Part shown: piece after piece, positions 16,459-24,941 of the stretch
Layout: the number at the start of each line of letters is the position of its first letter
How positions within the stretch are numbered: position 1 is the stretch's first letter
From: Arthrobacter sp. N199823
Lineage (GTDB): Bacteria > Actinomycetota > Actinomycetes > Actinomycetales > Micrococcaceae
Length of the DNA: 64,000 nt
Direction: 5' to 3'
Assembly (NCBI RefSeq): GCF_002929705.1
Contig: NZ_PJIN01000003.1
Coordinates: 372,001-436,000 of the forward strand
Made by a program: the position numbers and the translations under genes
The notes under the pieces: generated by a model
Seen by the model: only the letters and a program-made list of their open reading frames with translations
Database searches by the model: none
What the model was told of the DNA's origin: nothing

Positions 16459-17226
16459 GTGGTCTTTTCAACAGGGTGGTCATGGTTGATTGTGGTGGCG
16501 GTTCTGGCAGTCGTGGCCATGATCCTGTTCATGGGCAGGCGCACCGTAAAGGACCCGGAGGCTGTGGCGGGAGGCGTGATGGTTCGGGCCACTCGGCGCA
16601 TCGCCTGGCTTTACGTGGCCGCGTGTGTGGTGGGTGGGCTGAGCACTGCCGCAACCATTGTGTGGGGAGACGCCGTCACTGTGCGGTTACCTGTGCAAGA
16701 GTTCTGGCCGTCGCTGCCGGAATCCGTGGAGGTACAAAATCCATTGGCCGTGGTGGAGGGTGGCGGATTTACAGGGGCCGACGTGAGCCTGAGCGGACTG
16801 GCGATGCAGACGCGCATCATGCTGATGGTCGCAGGGCTGGCGCAAACCGCGTTGTTTGTCGTCGTCGGGCTTGTCATTATTCGAATGTGCTCCTCCGTTA
16901 TGAACAAGACACTCTTTGGAGCAAAACTCGTCAGAGGCGTTCAGCAGGTTGCCGGCGTCGTCATGATCGGTGGAATGGTGTGGCAGATTGCTCAGCTTTT
17001 TGGCGGCACCATGGCTGCCAATGAGGTCCTCGGTGCCACAGCGTGGGGCATGTCAGGAGAGACCATCGAGTGGACCGACATCCACAACATCGTCGGCCTG
17101 CCACAAATCGCCTACTCCTGGGAATTCAACTTCTGGCCCATTGGAATAGGCCTGGTGCTCATGGTGCTTGCTGAGTTGTTCCGTCAGGGCAGTAAGGTCC
17201 AAAAGGATACGGCAGGGCTCATCTGA
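16459..17226 (+). CDS. DUF2975-type integral membrane protein
   Basis: 255 residues with four predicted membrane helices (about 4-24, 50-70, 115-145, 160-185) and a fifth near 225-245. The topology, length and coupling to a small YozG-like HTH gene fit the DUF2975 family, but the biochemical role of that family is unknown. It starts at GTG. Its stop overlaps the next start (TGATG). Confidence 0.8.
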   Translation: MVFSTGWSWLIVVAVLAVVAMILFMGRRTVKDPEAVAGGVMVRATRRIAWLYVAACVVGGLSTAATIVWGDAVTVRLPVQEFWPSLPESVEVQNPLAVVEGGGFTGADVSLSGLAMQTRIMLMVAGLAQTALFVVVGLVIIRMCSSVMNKTLFGAKLVRGVQQVAGVVMIGGMVWQIAQLFGGTMAANEVLGATAWGMSGETIEWTDIHNIVGLPQIAYSWEFNFWPIGIGLVLMVLAELFRQGSKVQKDTAGLI

Positions 17227-17444
17227 TGGCAGACGAGGAAGAATCCGGGATCCACTGCCGCCTCGATGAGCTGCTGGCCGAGCGCGGCATGACACTGACG
17301 CGGCTTGCGGAGCTCGTTGATATCAGCATTGTGAACCTCTCTGTCCTGAAAAATGACAGGGCCAAAGCTATTCGCTTCTCCACGCTCGTGGCTATTTGTC
17401 GTGCGCTCGAGTGTGAGGTGGGGGAGCTACTAGAGGTGGCCTAG
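17226..17444 (+). CDS. Small XRE/YozG-type helix-turn-helix regulator
   Basis: 72 residues, almost entirely one HTH domain (LDELLAERGMTLTRLAELVD, ISIVNLSVLKNDRAKAIRF, ICRALECEVGELL). It overlaps the DUF2975 gene by one base. It probably autoregulates the pair through the dyad at 16410-16446. Confidence 0.92.
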   Translation: MADEEESGIHCRLDELLAERGMTLTRLAELVDISIVNLSVLKNDRAKAIRFSTLVAICRALECEVGELLEVA

Positions 17445-17459
17445 CCATCGTGGCCCGGT

Positions 17460-18659
17460 TTAGCTGGGTAAACCAGCGCTCAGCCACAGCGCCAGGACAG
17501 CCGTGGGCAGCAGAACCAGCACCAAGCACAGGCCGGCAAGTGCGTAGGAGCCCCAAGAGATGTTGACGCCCATGGCCTTGAGGCGGCTATGCCACAACAA
17601 GGTTGCCAGCGATGCCCATGGAGAGATCAATGGACCCAGATTGACGCCGATCAGCAGCGCCGCGAGTCGGAGCGGGGTATCGGCTAGTGGCTCCAAAGCC
17701 AGGTAGGCGGGCAGGTTGTTGACGCCGTTAGCGCTCAACGCACCCGTCCCAGCGAGCTGGAGCAGGCTCAGGAATCCGTTCCCTGTGCCAGCCACCGGGC
17801 CCAGAGCCTGCGACAAGCCATGATCGTGGAAGGCAGCAACCACCATGAATAGGCCAACTGTCAGCAATAATGGTTGGATCGGCACCATGGACCACCGGAG
17901 AACCGAGGGGCGCCGGGTCATGAAGACAATCAGCAGGAAAATCGCCGCAATGCTGGCCGGAATAGCCACCGCAATACCTGACACCAACGCGGGCAACAGG
18001 AGCGCCACGGTGATGGCACTGAGTACCAAAATCCGCTTGTCTGTCACCGGCGGAACTGTCGGTGCCTGGTACTTGCCGTGCAGATCTTTGCGGAACAACA
18101 GCCACAGAAAAAGCATGGGCACCACAATTCCCGCCACAGCCGGAGCCCACAGTAGCTCGATGAATCCGAGTGGGCGAAGGTCTAGCTGATGCTGGGCCAA
18201 CAGATTGGTCAGGTTTGATACCGGCAGGAACAACGACGCCGTATTGGCCAGCCACACGGTGGTCAGCGCAAATGGCAGAGGGTGGATGCGGGCATGCCGG
18301 GCCAGTGTCACCACCACCGGGGTGACCAACACCGCCGTCGTATCTAGGGACAAAAAGACGGTGCTGAGAGTAGCCAGCGCAACCACCAGCAGCCAGAGGA
18401 CAAGGACGCGCCCACCGGAGGGCCTCGCCGATGTTGACTGGGCACCCCAGCGGACCATTCTGGCGGTGACGAATCGGAAGAGCCCTGCCAATTCCGCCAA
18501 TTCCGTCACGATTGTCATGGCAACGACAAAGAGCAAGATCGGCACCGTGCGGGAAGCCAGATCTAGTGCTGACGCCGGGCTCAATATCCCAGTGACGAGC
18601 AGAAGTAGTCCTGCAAGGAACATCGCGGACGGACCCGAGGCGGCTACCAGTTTTTTCAC
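17460..18659 (-). CDS. ArsB/NhaD-type (ion transporter superfamily) membrane transporter
   Basis: 399 residues with about 10-11 membrane helices. The conserved segments SLDTTAVLVTPVVV, SANGVNNLPAYLAL and IGVNLGPLISPWASLATLLW match arsenite/Na+-coupled anion transporters of the ArsB/CitM group. The start is GTG 18659, two bases after the LysR stop, rather than an upstream in-frame start that would run through the regulator gene. No arsenate reductase or ArsR is nearby, so arsenite export is not assured; an organic anion is equally possible. Confidence 0.82.
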   Translation of the reverse strand: MKKLVAASGPSAMFLAGLLLLVTGILSPASALDLASRTVPILLFVVAMTIVTELAELAGLFRFVTARMVRWGAQSTSARPSGGRVLVLWLLVVALATLSTVFLSLDTTAVLVTPVVVTLARHARIHPLPFALTTVWLANTASLFLPVSNLTNLLAQHQLDLRPLGFIELLWAPAVAGIVVPMLFLWLLFRKDLHGKYQAPTVPPVTDKRILVLSAITVALLLPALVSGIAVAIPASIAAIFLLIVFMTRRPSVLRWSMVPIQPLLLTVGLFMVVAAFHDHGLSQALGPVAGTGNGFLSLLQLAGTGALSANGVNNLPAYLALEPLADTPLRLAALLIGVNLGPLISPWASLATLLWHSRLKAMGVNISWGSYALAGLCLVLVLLPTAVLALWLSAGLPS

Positions 18660-18661
18660 GG

Positions 18662-19597
18662 TTAGCTTCGATTCTCGGCGGCGAGCTCTTCGGCTGTCTG
18701 CTGGAGTAAGTCTCGGCAGGCCAGCAGGGCCGGACGACGGCGGCTGGACCGTCTGGCTGATGTGAAAATGGTGCGTCGGGGTGCTTGGGGCAAATCGATC
18801 AGGGCAACGGGTGTAGGGCGCCCCGTCCACATCAAATCTGGCATGAGTCCCACAGCATTGCCCGATTCAATAAGCCTGATTTGAGCCTGCAGATCCGCCG
18901 TTTCGAACCGTACATCCGGCTCGAAACCGGCCTGCCGGCACGCTTGTTCGGCCCAATGTCGCGATGCCGCGCCGCGTGGTTCCATGACCCATGGCAGCTG
19001 CGCGGTGTCCGCAATGCTGGTGATGGGCCCGGTGTGTAAGCGGCTCATGCCGCCGCTGACACCTTCGGCGGGGACTGCCAGGCGGATGGCATCGGTGGTC
19101 AGTACCACCCGGTCCAGTTCCGGATGCAGGGGCGCCGCATGGCCGGGATATTGTTCGGCAACCACTAGATCAAAGTCCCGAGCCCAGGTCTCATGCAATG
19201 CAGTTTCGGGTTCCCGCTGAACCATCTCAATGCGGACATCCGGGTAGGCGTGCGCCATGGAGGTGAGCATGGCCGGGATCAGGGCTAGTGCCGCCGACTG
19301 GAAAACGGCCAGCTTCACGGTTCCCGTCACGGTCGTTAAAGAAGCGGACATATCGGCCTCAGCGCGTTCCAGCGTTTCCAAAAGCTCGGCCGTGTGCTCC
19401 ACAAGAATTTCTGCTTGTGCTGTGAGTTGCACGCGGCGGCCCACCTTGCGGAACAGTGGGACACCTACCTCTTTCTCCAGCAGCGCCAGCTGTTGGGACA
19501 CGGCAGAGGGGCTGTATTGCATCACTGCGGCCACGTCGGCCAAGGTTCCGCGAATATGCAATTCGCGCAGCAATCGGAGCCGTTTTAGCTCGAGCAT
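18662..19597 (-). CDS. LysR-family transcriptional regulator
   Basis: 311 residues from ATG 19597, which has GGAGGGG just upstream. The N-terminal winged HTH (LRELHIRGTLADVAAVMQYS, SAVSQQLALLEKEVGVPLF) and the C-terminal periplasmic-binding-like effector domain are intact. It is divergent from putA across a 178-bp region with a LysR-type dyad and coupled to the downstream transporter gene. Control of putA, the transporter or both is a reasonable inference; the effector is unknown. Confidence 0.93.
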   Translation of the reverse strand: MLELKRLRLLRELHIRGTLADVAAVMQYSPSAVSQQLALLEKEVGVPLFRKVGRRVQLTAQAEILVEHTAELLETLERAEADMSASLTTVTGTVKLAVFQSAALALIPAMLTSMAHAYPDVRIEMVQREPETALHETWARDFDLVVAEQYPGHAAPLHPELDRVVLTTDAIRLAVPAEGVSGGMSRLHTGPITSIADTAQLPWVMEPRGAASRHWAEQACRQAGFEPDVRFETADLQAQIRLIESGNAVGLMPDLMWTGRPTPVALIDLPQAPRRTIFTSARRSSRRRPALLACRDLLQQTAEELAAENRS

Positions 19598-19619
19598 CGC
19601 CCCTCCGGATTTGTTAAGA

Positions 19620-19655
19620 AAAAGTGTTGAGTAATCATCATAAAACACCACTTTT
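19620..19655. promoter_or_regulatory. Candidate LysR operator between lysR and putA
   Basis: aaaagtg / cactttt arms separated by 22 nt of A/T-rich sequence, in the shared upstream region of the divergent genes. Confidence 0.45.
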
Positions 19656-19775
19656 GCTAATTGAACATTGGTCTCATACTGGAGCTGAAGGGTACGCGAA
19701 TCACAGCCGCAAGATGCGGTGCGCGCGGCCACCTGAGCTTATTGGACACCAGCAGAAAAGAAGCACACAACAACT

Positions 19776-22700
19776 ATGACAAGCACTGTCCCTGCGGCCA
19801 CCGCCGCGACCATTCCGGTTCCCAGCAATGATCTTGCTCAGGAAACCGTTGCTCTTGTCCGGCACTGGCTGAGCGAGGCCGCCACGTTCCCGGCTGATGT
19901 TTCAGCCCAGCGTCTGGCAGGTGTCCTGAAGGACCCCAATGGGCTGGACTTCACGGTTGGCTTTGTTGACGGCGTGGTCCGTCCTGAGGATCTGTCAGTT
20001 GCAGCCCGCAACCTGGCCATCCTGGCCCCCAAAGTTCCGGCTTTTTTGCCCTGGTATATGCGCAGTGCCGTCCGCCTCGGTGGAGTCATGGCCCCGATCC
20101 TCCCGCAGCTGGTCATTCCCATTGCCCGCAGGGTGCTCCGCGAGATGGTGGGCCACCTCATTGTCGATGCCACCGACGCCAAGCTAGGCCCGGCCATCGC
20201 TAAGATCCGCAAGGATGGCGTTGATTTAAACGTAAACCTTCTCGGTGAAGCCGTCTTGGGCGAAAATGAAGCCGCCCGCCGCTTGGAGGGGACATTGAAG
20301 CTCCTGGCGAGGGACGACGTCGACTACGTCTCCATCAAGGAATCTTCCACCGTGGCACCCCACTCTCCGTGGGCCTTCGACGACGCCGTCGATCACATCG
20401 TTGAGAAACTCACCCCGCTCTACACGCTGGCCAACTCCTTCGCCAAGCCCAAGTTCATCAACCTGGACATGGAGGAGTACAAGGATCTCACCATGACCAT
20501 CGCGGTGTTCAAGCGCATCCTGGACAAGCCCGCGTTCAAGAAGCTCGAAGCCGGGATTGTGCTCCAGGCCTATCTGCCGGACACCCTCGCCGCCATGATC
20601 GATCTGCAAGAGTGGGCCGCCACCCGCCGCGCCGAGGGCGGTGCCGCCGTCAAGGTCCGCATCGTCAAGGGCGCCAACCTGCCCATGGAACAGGTTCAGG
20701 CTTCGGTCTTTGGCTGGCCACTGGCCACCTGGGGTACCAAACAGGATTCCGACACCAACTACAAGCGCATCGTGAATTACGCGCTGACCCCCGAGCACAT
20801 CAACAACGTCCACGTTGGCGTTGCCGGGCACAACCTCTTCGATGTGGCCCACGCCTGGCTCCTCGCCAAGCAGCGCGGCATCGATACCACCATGGGAGCG
20901 CTCGAGTTTGAAATGCTGCTGGGCATGGCCACCGGCCAGGCCGAAGCCGTCCGCAAGGATGTCGGATCGCTGCTGTTGTACACACCCGTGGTTCACCCGG
21001 GCGAATTCGACGTCGCCATCGCTTACCTGATCCGGCGCCTCGAGGAAGGGGCTAGTCAGGACAACTTCATGTCGGCCGTCTTTGAACTGTCCGAGAATGA
21101 GGCCCTGTTCACGCGCGAGCAGGAGCGTTTCCTGGCTTCTCTGGCCGATCTGGACACCACGGTTCCGCCAACCAACCGCATCCAGGACCGCAACCTCCCT
21201 GCTGTTGCAGCGGCAGCCGGATTCGCCAATACTCCGGATACCGACCCTTCGCTGGTGCCTAACCAGGCTTGGGGTAAGGAGATCCTGGCCCGCATCCCCG
21301 GCTCGGTGCTGGGCAATGACGTGGTTGCCGAGACCACTGTCACCGAGCTGGAGCAGCTAAACACCATTGTGGACACCGCACTTGAGCACGGTGCAGCCTG
21401 GGGTGCCATGAGCGGTGCGCAGCGCGCAGAAATCTTGCACCGCGCCGGGGATCTCATCAACACCCGTCGCGCCGATTTCATGGAGGTTATGGCCTCCGAG
21501 ACCGGCAAGACCCTGGACCAGTCCGATCCCGAAATCAGTGAAGCAGTGGACTTTGCCCACTACTACGCGGAGAGGGCCAAAGACTTGGAAATGGTCGACG
21601 GCGCGTCCTTCGTCCCAGCGAAACTAACCGTGGTGACCCCGCCGTGGAACTTCCCCGTGGCTATCCCGGCAGGCTCCACTTTGTCCGCGCTGGCCGCCGG
21701 TTCCGCCGTGGTCATCAAGCCGGCACCGCAGGCGCAGCGCAGCGGATCCCTCATGGTCAAGGCCCTGTGGGATGCCGGTGTGCCCCGTGAGGTGCTGGCC
21801 CTGGTGCAGCTTGGCGAGAACGATCTTGGCAAGGCCCTGGTGTCTCACCCCGCCGTCGACCGGGTTATCCTCACAGGTGGTTATGAGACAGCGGAACTGT
21901 TCCGGAGTTTCCGCACTGATCTTCCCCTGCTGGCCGAGACCTCCGGCAAGAACGCCATCATTGTCACCCCCAGCGCCGATCTGGATCTGGCCGCCAAGGA
22001 CGTTGTGCAGTCGGCATTCGGCCACGCGGGCCAGAAGTGCTCGGCAGCATCATTGGTCATCATGGTGGGCTCCGTAGCCACGTCCAAGCGCTTCCGCAAC
22101 CAGCTCATGGACGCGGCCGCCAGCCTCGCTGTTGGGTATCCGGAAACCGCCACCACTCAGATGGGGCCCATCATTGAACCGGCCTCCGGCAAGTTGTTGG
22201 GCGCGCTGACCACTTTGGACGCCGGTGAGAGCTGGGCCCTTGAACCGCGTCAGCTGGACGCAACCGGCCAGCTTTGGTCACCTGGTGTTCGCACAGGTGT
22301 CAAAACTGGCTCCAACTTCCACCTGACCGAGTTCTTCGGCCCGGTGCTGGGTGTCATGGAGGCCGCGACGCTCGAAGACGCCATTGCCGCGGTCAACGCC
22401 ATTGACTACGGGCTCACCTCTGGTCTGCACTCACTGGATTCCGCTGAGATTGGCCTCTGGTTGGACACCGTCCAAGCCGGAAATCTGTACGTGAACCGCG
22501 GTATCACCGGCGCTATTGTGCAGCGTCAGCCCTTCGGGGGCTGGAAGAAGTCCGCTGTTGGTGCGGGTACCAAGGCTGGTGGACCCAACTATTTGGTGGG
22601 CCTGGGTTCCTGGACCTCGGCCGAATCCAAGGCCACCGCACTGTTGGGCGACTCTGCCCGCAAGATGCTGAACGCGGCCTCGGATTTGTCCGCCGACGAG

Positions 22701-23225
22701 CTGGGGTTTTTGACGCGCGCGCTCCACAGCGACGCCGCGGCATGGGCCCAGGAGTTCGGCATAGCCCGTGATGTTTCGGCGTTGTCGGCCGAGCGCAACG
22801 TGTTCCGTTACCTGCCGCTAAACCCCTTGGTTCGTCTGGCCGAAGGCGGATCCATGGCCGAGCTCATGCGCGTACTCGCGGCAGGACTCCTCGCCGGGGC
22901 CACTCCGGAAGTCTCCTCCGGCGTCGAACTTCCCAGCGCTTTGAAGGCGCTGCTGCTGAGCCTGCGCATTGCCGTTACCGCCGAGAACGATTCCGAGTGG
23001 CTGGCTCATGCGCAGCGCTTCGGTGCCGGGCGCATCCGCCTCATTGGTGGGGACGCTGCAGCGGTGTACGAGGCAAGCAACGGCCGTCCTGACCTGGCCA
23101 TTTACCATGGTGAGGTCACCGAGGCCGGGCGCGTGGAGATGCTGCCGTTCCTGCACGAGCAGGCCGTCAGTATCACGGCGCACCGCTTCGGTACGCCCAA
23201 CAACCTCTCGGCCGGGCTGATCTAA
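19776..23225 (+). CDS. putA: Bifunctional proline dehydrogenase / glutamate-semialdehyde dehydrogenase (PutA)
   Basis: 1149 residues. It oxidises proline to glutamate in two steps, with FAD then NAD+. The proline dehydrogenase domain covers about 100-430 (motifs INLDMEEY, VRIVKGANLPME, VGVAGHNLFD). The aldehyde dehydrogenase domain covers about 510-970, with WNFPVAIPAG, general base Glu721 in LLAETSGKN and catalytic Cys755 in GQKCSAAS. A C-terminal segment of about 170 residues follows. There is no N-terminal DNA-binding domain, so it does not regulate itself as in enterics; the divergent LysR protein may. Confidence 0.96.
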   Translation: MTSTVPAATAATIPVPSNDLAQETVALVRHWLSEAATFPADVSAQRLAGVLKDPNGLDFTVGFVDGVVRPEDLSVAARNLAILAPKVPAFLPWYMRSAVRLGGVMAPILPQLVIPIARRVLREMVGHLIVDATDAKLGPAIAKIRKDGVDLNVNLLGEAVLGENEAARRLEGTLKLLARDDVDYVSIKESSTVAPHSPWAFDDAVDHIVEKLTPLYTLANSFAKPKFINLDMEEYKDLTMTIAVFKRILDKPAFKKLEAGIVLQAYLPDTLAAMIDLQEWAATRRAEGGAAVKVRIVKGANLPMEQVQASVFGWPLATWGTKQDSDTNYKRIVNYALTPEHINNVHVGVAGHNLFDVAHAWLLAKQRGIDTTMGALEFEMLLGMATGQAEAVRKDVGSLLLYTPVVHPGEFDVAIAYLIRRLEEGASQDNFMSAVFELSENEALFTREQERFLASLADLDTTVPPTNRIQDRNLPAVAAAAGFANTPDTDPSLVPNQAWGKEILARIPGSVLGNDVVAETTVTELEQLNTIVDTALEHGAAWGAMSGAQRAEILHRAGDLINTRRADFMEVMASETGKTLDQSDPEISEAVDFAHYYAERAKDLEMVDGASFVPAKLTVVTPPWNFPVAIPAGSTLSALAAGSAVVIKPAPQAQRSGSLMVKALWDAGVPREVLALVQLGENDLGKALVSHPAVDRVILTGGYETAELFRSFRTDLPLLAETSGKNAIIVTPSADLDLAAKDVVQSAFGHAGQKCSAASLVIMVGSVATSKRFRNQLMDAAASLAVGYPETATTQMGPIIEPASGKLLGALTTLDAGESWALEPRQLDATGQLWSPGVRTGVKTGSNFHLTEFFGPVLGVMEAATLEDAIAAVNAIDYGLTSGLHSLDSAEIGLWLDTVQAGNLYVNRGITGAIVQRQPFGGWKKSAVGAGTKAGGPNYLVGLGSWTSAESKATALLGDSARKMLNAASDLSADELGFLTRALHSDAAAWAQEFGIARDVSALSAERNVFRYLPLNPLVRLAEGGSMAELMRVLAAGLLAGATPEVSSGVELPSALKALLLSLRIAVTAENDSEWLAHAQRFGAGRIRLIGGDAAAVYEASNGRPDLAIYHGEVTEAGRVEMLPFLHEQAVSITAHRFGTPNNLSAGLI

Positions 23226-23268
23226 CCCCGCCCTGCACTGCCACGCCACGCCCCGCCCCGCCCCGACG

Positions 23269-23331
23269 CCGCGAAAGGTGAGTAGTGAGCAATGTTTCCA
23301 ACGAACATTGCTCACTACTCACCTTTCGCGG
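23269..23331. repeat. Perfect 28-bp palindrome of the dispersed family (copy 2)
   Basis: Arms at 23269-23296 and 23304-23331 are exact complements around a 7-nt loop. Its last 18 nt equal 1937-1954, and the inner arm (agtagtgagcaatgtt) is a variant of copy 1. It lies between convergent putA and the VOC gene, so it probably terminates both. Confidence 0.85.
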
Positions 23332-23394
23332 TCCGGGGGAGGAGGGGTCCGGGGCAGGAGGGGTCCAGGGGCGGAGGGGGTAGGGGAGGAGAAG

Positions 23395-23796
23395 TCAGGC
23401 CTGGGCGACGCGGACCATATTTCCGGACGGGTCGCGGAAGGCGCAGTCCTTGGGGCCCCACGGCTGGTCAATGGGCTCCTGCAACACCTCGGCACCGGCG
23501 CTCACTGCCTGCTCAAAGGTGGCGTCAAGATCGCTGGCCGTGAAGTTGAGCATGGGAAGCACGCCCTTGGCCAGCAGTTTCGCCAAGGCATCGCCGTCCT
23601 CCTTGGACCGGCCGGCGTGTGGCTCGGAGAGTACGATCCCCAATCCCGGCTGTGCCGCGGTGCCCAGGGTGACCCAGCGGAAGTCGCCGTTGCGCACGTC
23701 GTTCTGGACTTCCAAGCCCAGAGCGTCGCGGTAGAAGGCGATGGCCTCGTCGGGGTTATGGACTGTCAGGTGCGTGTACTGCAGTGAAATAGTCAT
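23395..23796 (-). CDS. Single-domain VOC-family protein
   Basis: 133 residues from ATG 23796. One VOC domain: YTHLTVHNPDEAIAFYRDAL at the start, and DPSGNMVRVAQA at the end. The protein is probably a dimeric metal-dependent enzyme or a binding protein for a small toxic molecule. It is 10 nt downstream of the AraC-type gene but also has its own TAATGT box, so it may be made from two promoters. AraC plus VOC neighbours often form small detoxification units. Confidence 0.88.
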   Translation of the reverse strand: MTISLQYTHLTVHNPDEAIAFYRDALGLEVQNDVRNGDFRWVTLGTAAQPGLGIVLSEPHAGRSKEDGDALAKLLAKGVLPMLNFTASDLDATFEQAVSAGAEVLQEPIDQPWGPKDCAFRDPSGNMVRVAQA

Positions 23797-23803
23797 GCCA
23801 CCA

Positions 23804-23809
23804 ACATTA
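23804..23809 (-). promoter_or_regulatory. -10 box for the VOC gene, predicted leaderless
   Basis: TAATGT on the minus strand ends 7 nt before the ATG at 23796 and overlaps the end of the AraC gene. Confidence 0.5.
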
Positions 23810-24271
23810 TGGCCCGGTGTGCCCCAGCGCTTCTTGATTCCTGCTCGACTTTCCGGAGCCATCGCGCGCCGGCCGGGTGGTCACCCTGACAAAGCACGGC
23901 GGCATGGCCTCAATAGCGCTGTGGTCTCTGGCCTTGTAGCTACTGGGAGTTTCGCGCATGATCTCCGTGAAACGGGAGCTGAAGGAGCCTAAGGAGGTGG
24001 CGCCTACTGTCATGCACGCGTCAGTCACAGAGGCGCCGGCACGCAGCAGCGCCGAGGCCCGTTCGATCCGCCGCGTCATGAGGTAGCTGTACGGGGATTC
24101 CCCATAGGCCTCTCGAAATTTCCGAGAAAAATGGGCGGGGGACATGAACGCCTTCGCCGCAATGGTGGGCACATCCAGTGGCTGGGCGTAGTCCCGGTCA
24201 ATCATGTCCCGGGCCTTGCGCAGCAGCGTGAGCGTGGCCAGCTCCTCCGCTGTCATGGCTGGCTCCGTCAT
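23807..24271 (-). CDS. AraC-family transcriptional regulator, HTH domain only
   Basis: 154 residues from ATG 24271, which overlaps the kinase stop by 4 bp (ATGA). It is almost entirely the double HTH of AraC (YAQPLDVPTIAAKAFMSPAHFSRKF-type first helix, VGATSLGSFSSRFTEIMRETP second), without an effector-binding domain. Such short AraC proteins are often partners of VOC genes. The C-terminal about 35 residues are not conserved in the family. Confidence 0.9.
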   Translation of the reverse strand: MTEPAMTAEELATLTLLRKARDMIDRDYAQPLDVPTIAAKAFMSPAHFSRKFREAYGESPYSYLMTRRIERASALLRAGASVTDACMTVGATSLGSFSSRFTEIMRETPSSYKARDHSAIEAMPPCFVRVTTRPARDGSGKSSRNQEALGHTGP

Positions 24272-24861
24272 GGCTGGTCCTGCCTCGGCTGAACCCGGCT
24301 CGCGGAAACCCGTTCGGCCAAACGGCCCAGCCATACATCTGCCTCGCGCGGGGACCTCAAGCGCACCACGCGAAGCCCCGGAAATTTCTCCTCCAGCGTC
24401 GGCACCAACACCTTGAGCTTGTTCCGGGTTCGCCAACCCCACCGAATAATGTGATCGGAGTCGGTGAAAATCCCCCAGAGCGGGCCTTCGTAGTTGCCGT
24501 TCCAGAGTTCCTCACGCTGGCTCCGGCGCCGAACCGTGCGCCGAATGAGCCGCACCATGGATACCGGCATGGGGTAGTCCAGCCAAATGAGGGTGTCAGC
24601 ACGCTGTGCCAGTAACCGGCGCACGGCCGCGTACTGCCACTCCGAAACCCAGGTGGGCTCCTGGGTGAGATGGTCGACGTCGTTCATGAACTCCGCGCGC
24701 GGCACCCAGTTGGGCCCGTGGAACAGACTGTCCAGCTCGGTGTACTCAATCCCGAGTAGCGCGGCCAGGCGCCGGGCAAGGGTGGACTTTCCTGCTCCGG
24801 AAACTCCCGCAATGAGGATGCGTTGCGGGTGCTCCGGGAGTGGATCGGAGACTGTGAGCAT
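24268..24861 (-). CDS. P-loop kinase-like protein (topology-modulation/adenylate-kinase-like)
   Basis: 197 residues. Walker A GVSGAGKST (about 18-26), then LDYPMP and an Arg-rich segment (VRLIRRTVRRRSQRE), followed by the lid-like region WGIFTDSDHIIRW. The pattern resembles AAA/FlaR-like small kinases that phosphorylate nucleotides or small molecules; the substrate is not known. It is the first gene of the kinase-AraC-VOC operon, and the start codon is supported by a leaderless-type promoter. Confidence 0.87.
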   Translation of the reverse strand: MLTVSDPLPEHPQRILIAGVSGAGKSTLARRLAALLGIEYTELDSLFHGPNWVPRAEFMNDVDHLTQEPTWVSEWQYAAVRRLLAQRADTLIWLDYPMPVSMVRLIRRTVRRRSQREELWNGNYEGPLWGIFTDSDHIIRWGWRTRNKLKVLVPTLEEKFPGLRVVRLRSPREADVWLGRLAERVSASRVQPRQDQP

Positions 24862-24868
24862 GCTCCAC

Positions 24869-24874
24869 AGTTTA
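24869..24874 (-). promoter_or_regulatory. -10 box of the kinase operon, predicted leaderless
   Basis: TAAACT on the minus strand ends 7 nt before the ATG at 24861. Confidence 0.6.
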
Positions 24875-24929
24875 TTGCGCCCACAGCCCCAAAGAGTAAC
24901 CTGTCTTGGCCAGTTCCGCGGCGGGGTAC

Positions 24930-24935
24930 TACGTT
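24930..24935 (+). promoter_or_regulatory. -10 box of the cystathionine beta-synthase gene, predicted leaderless
   Basis: TACGTT ends 6 nt before the ATG at 24942. A TTGGCC element near 24906-24911 could be the -35. No ribosome site is present. Confidence 0.6.
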
Positions 24936-24941
24936 TGGTGT

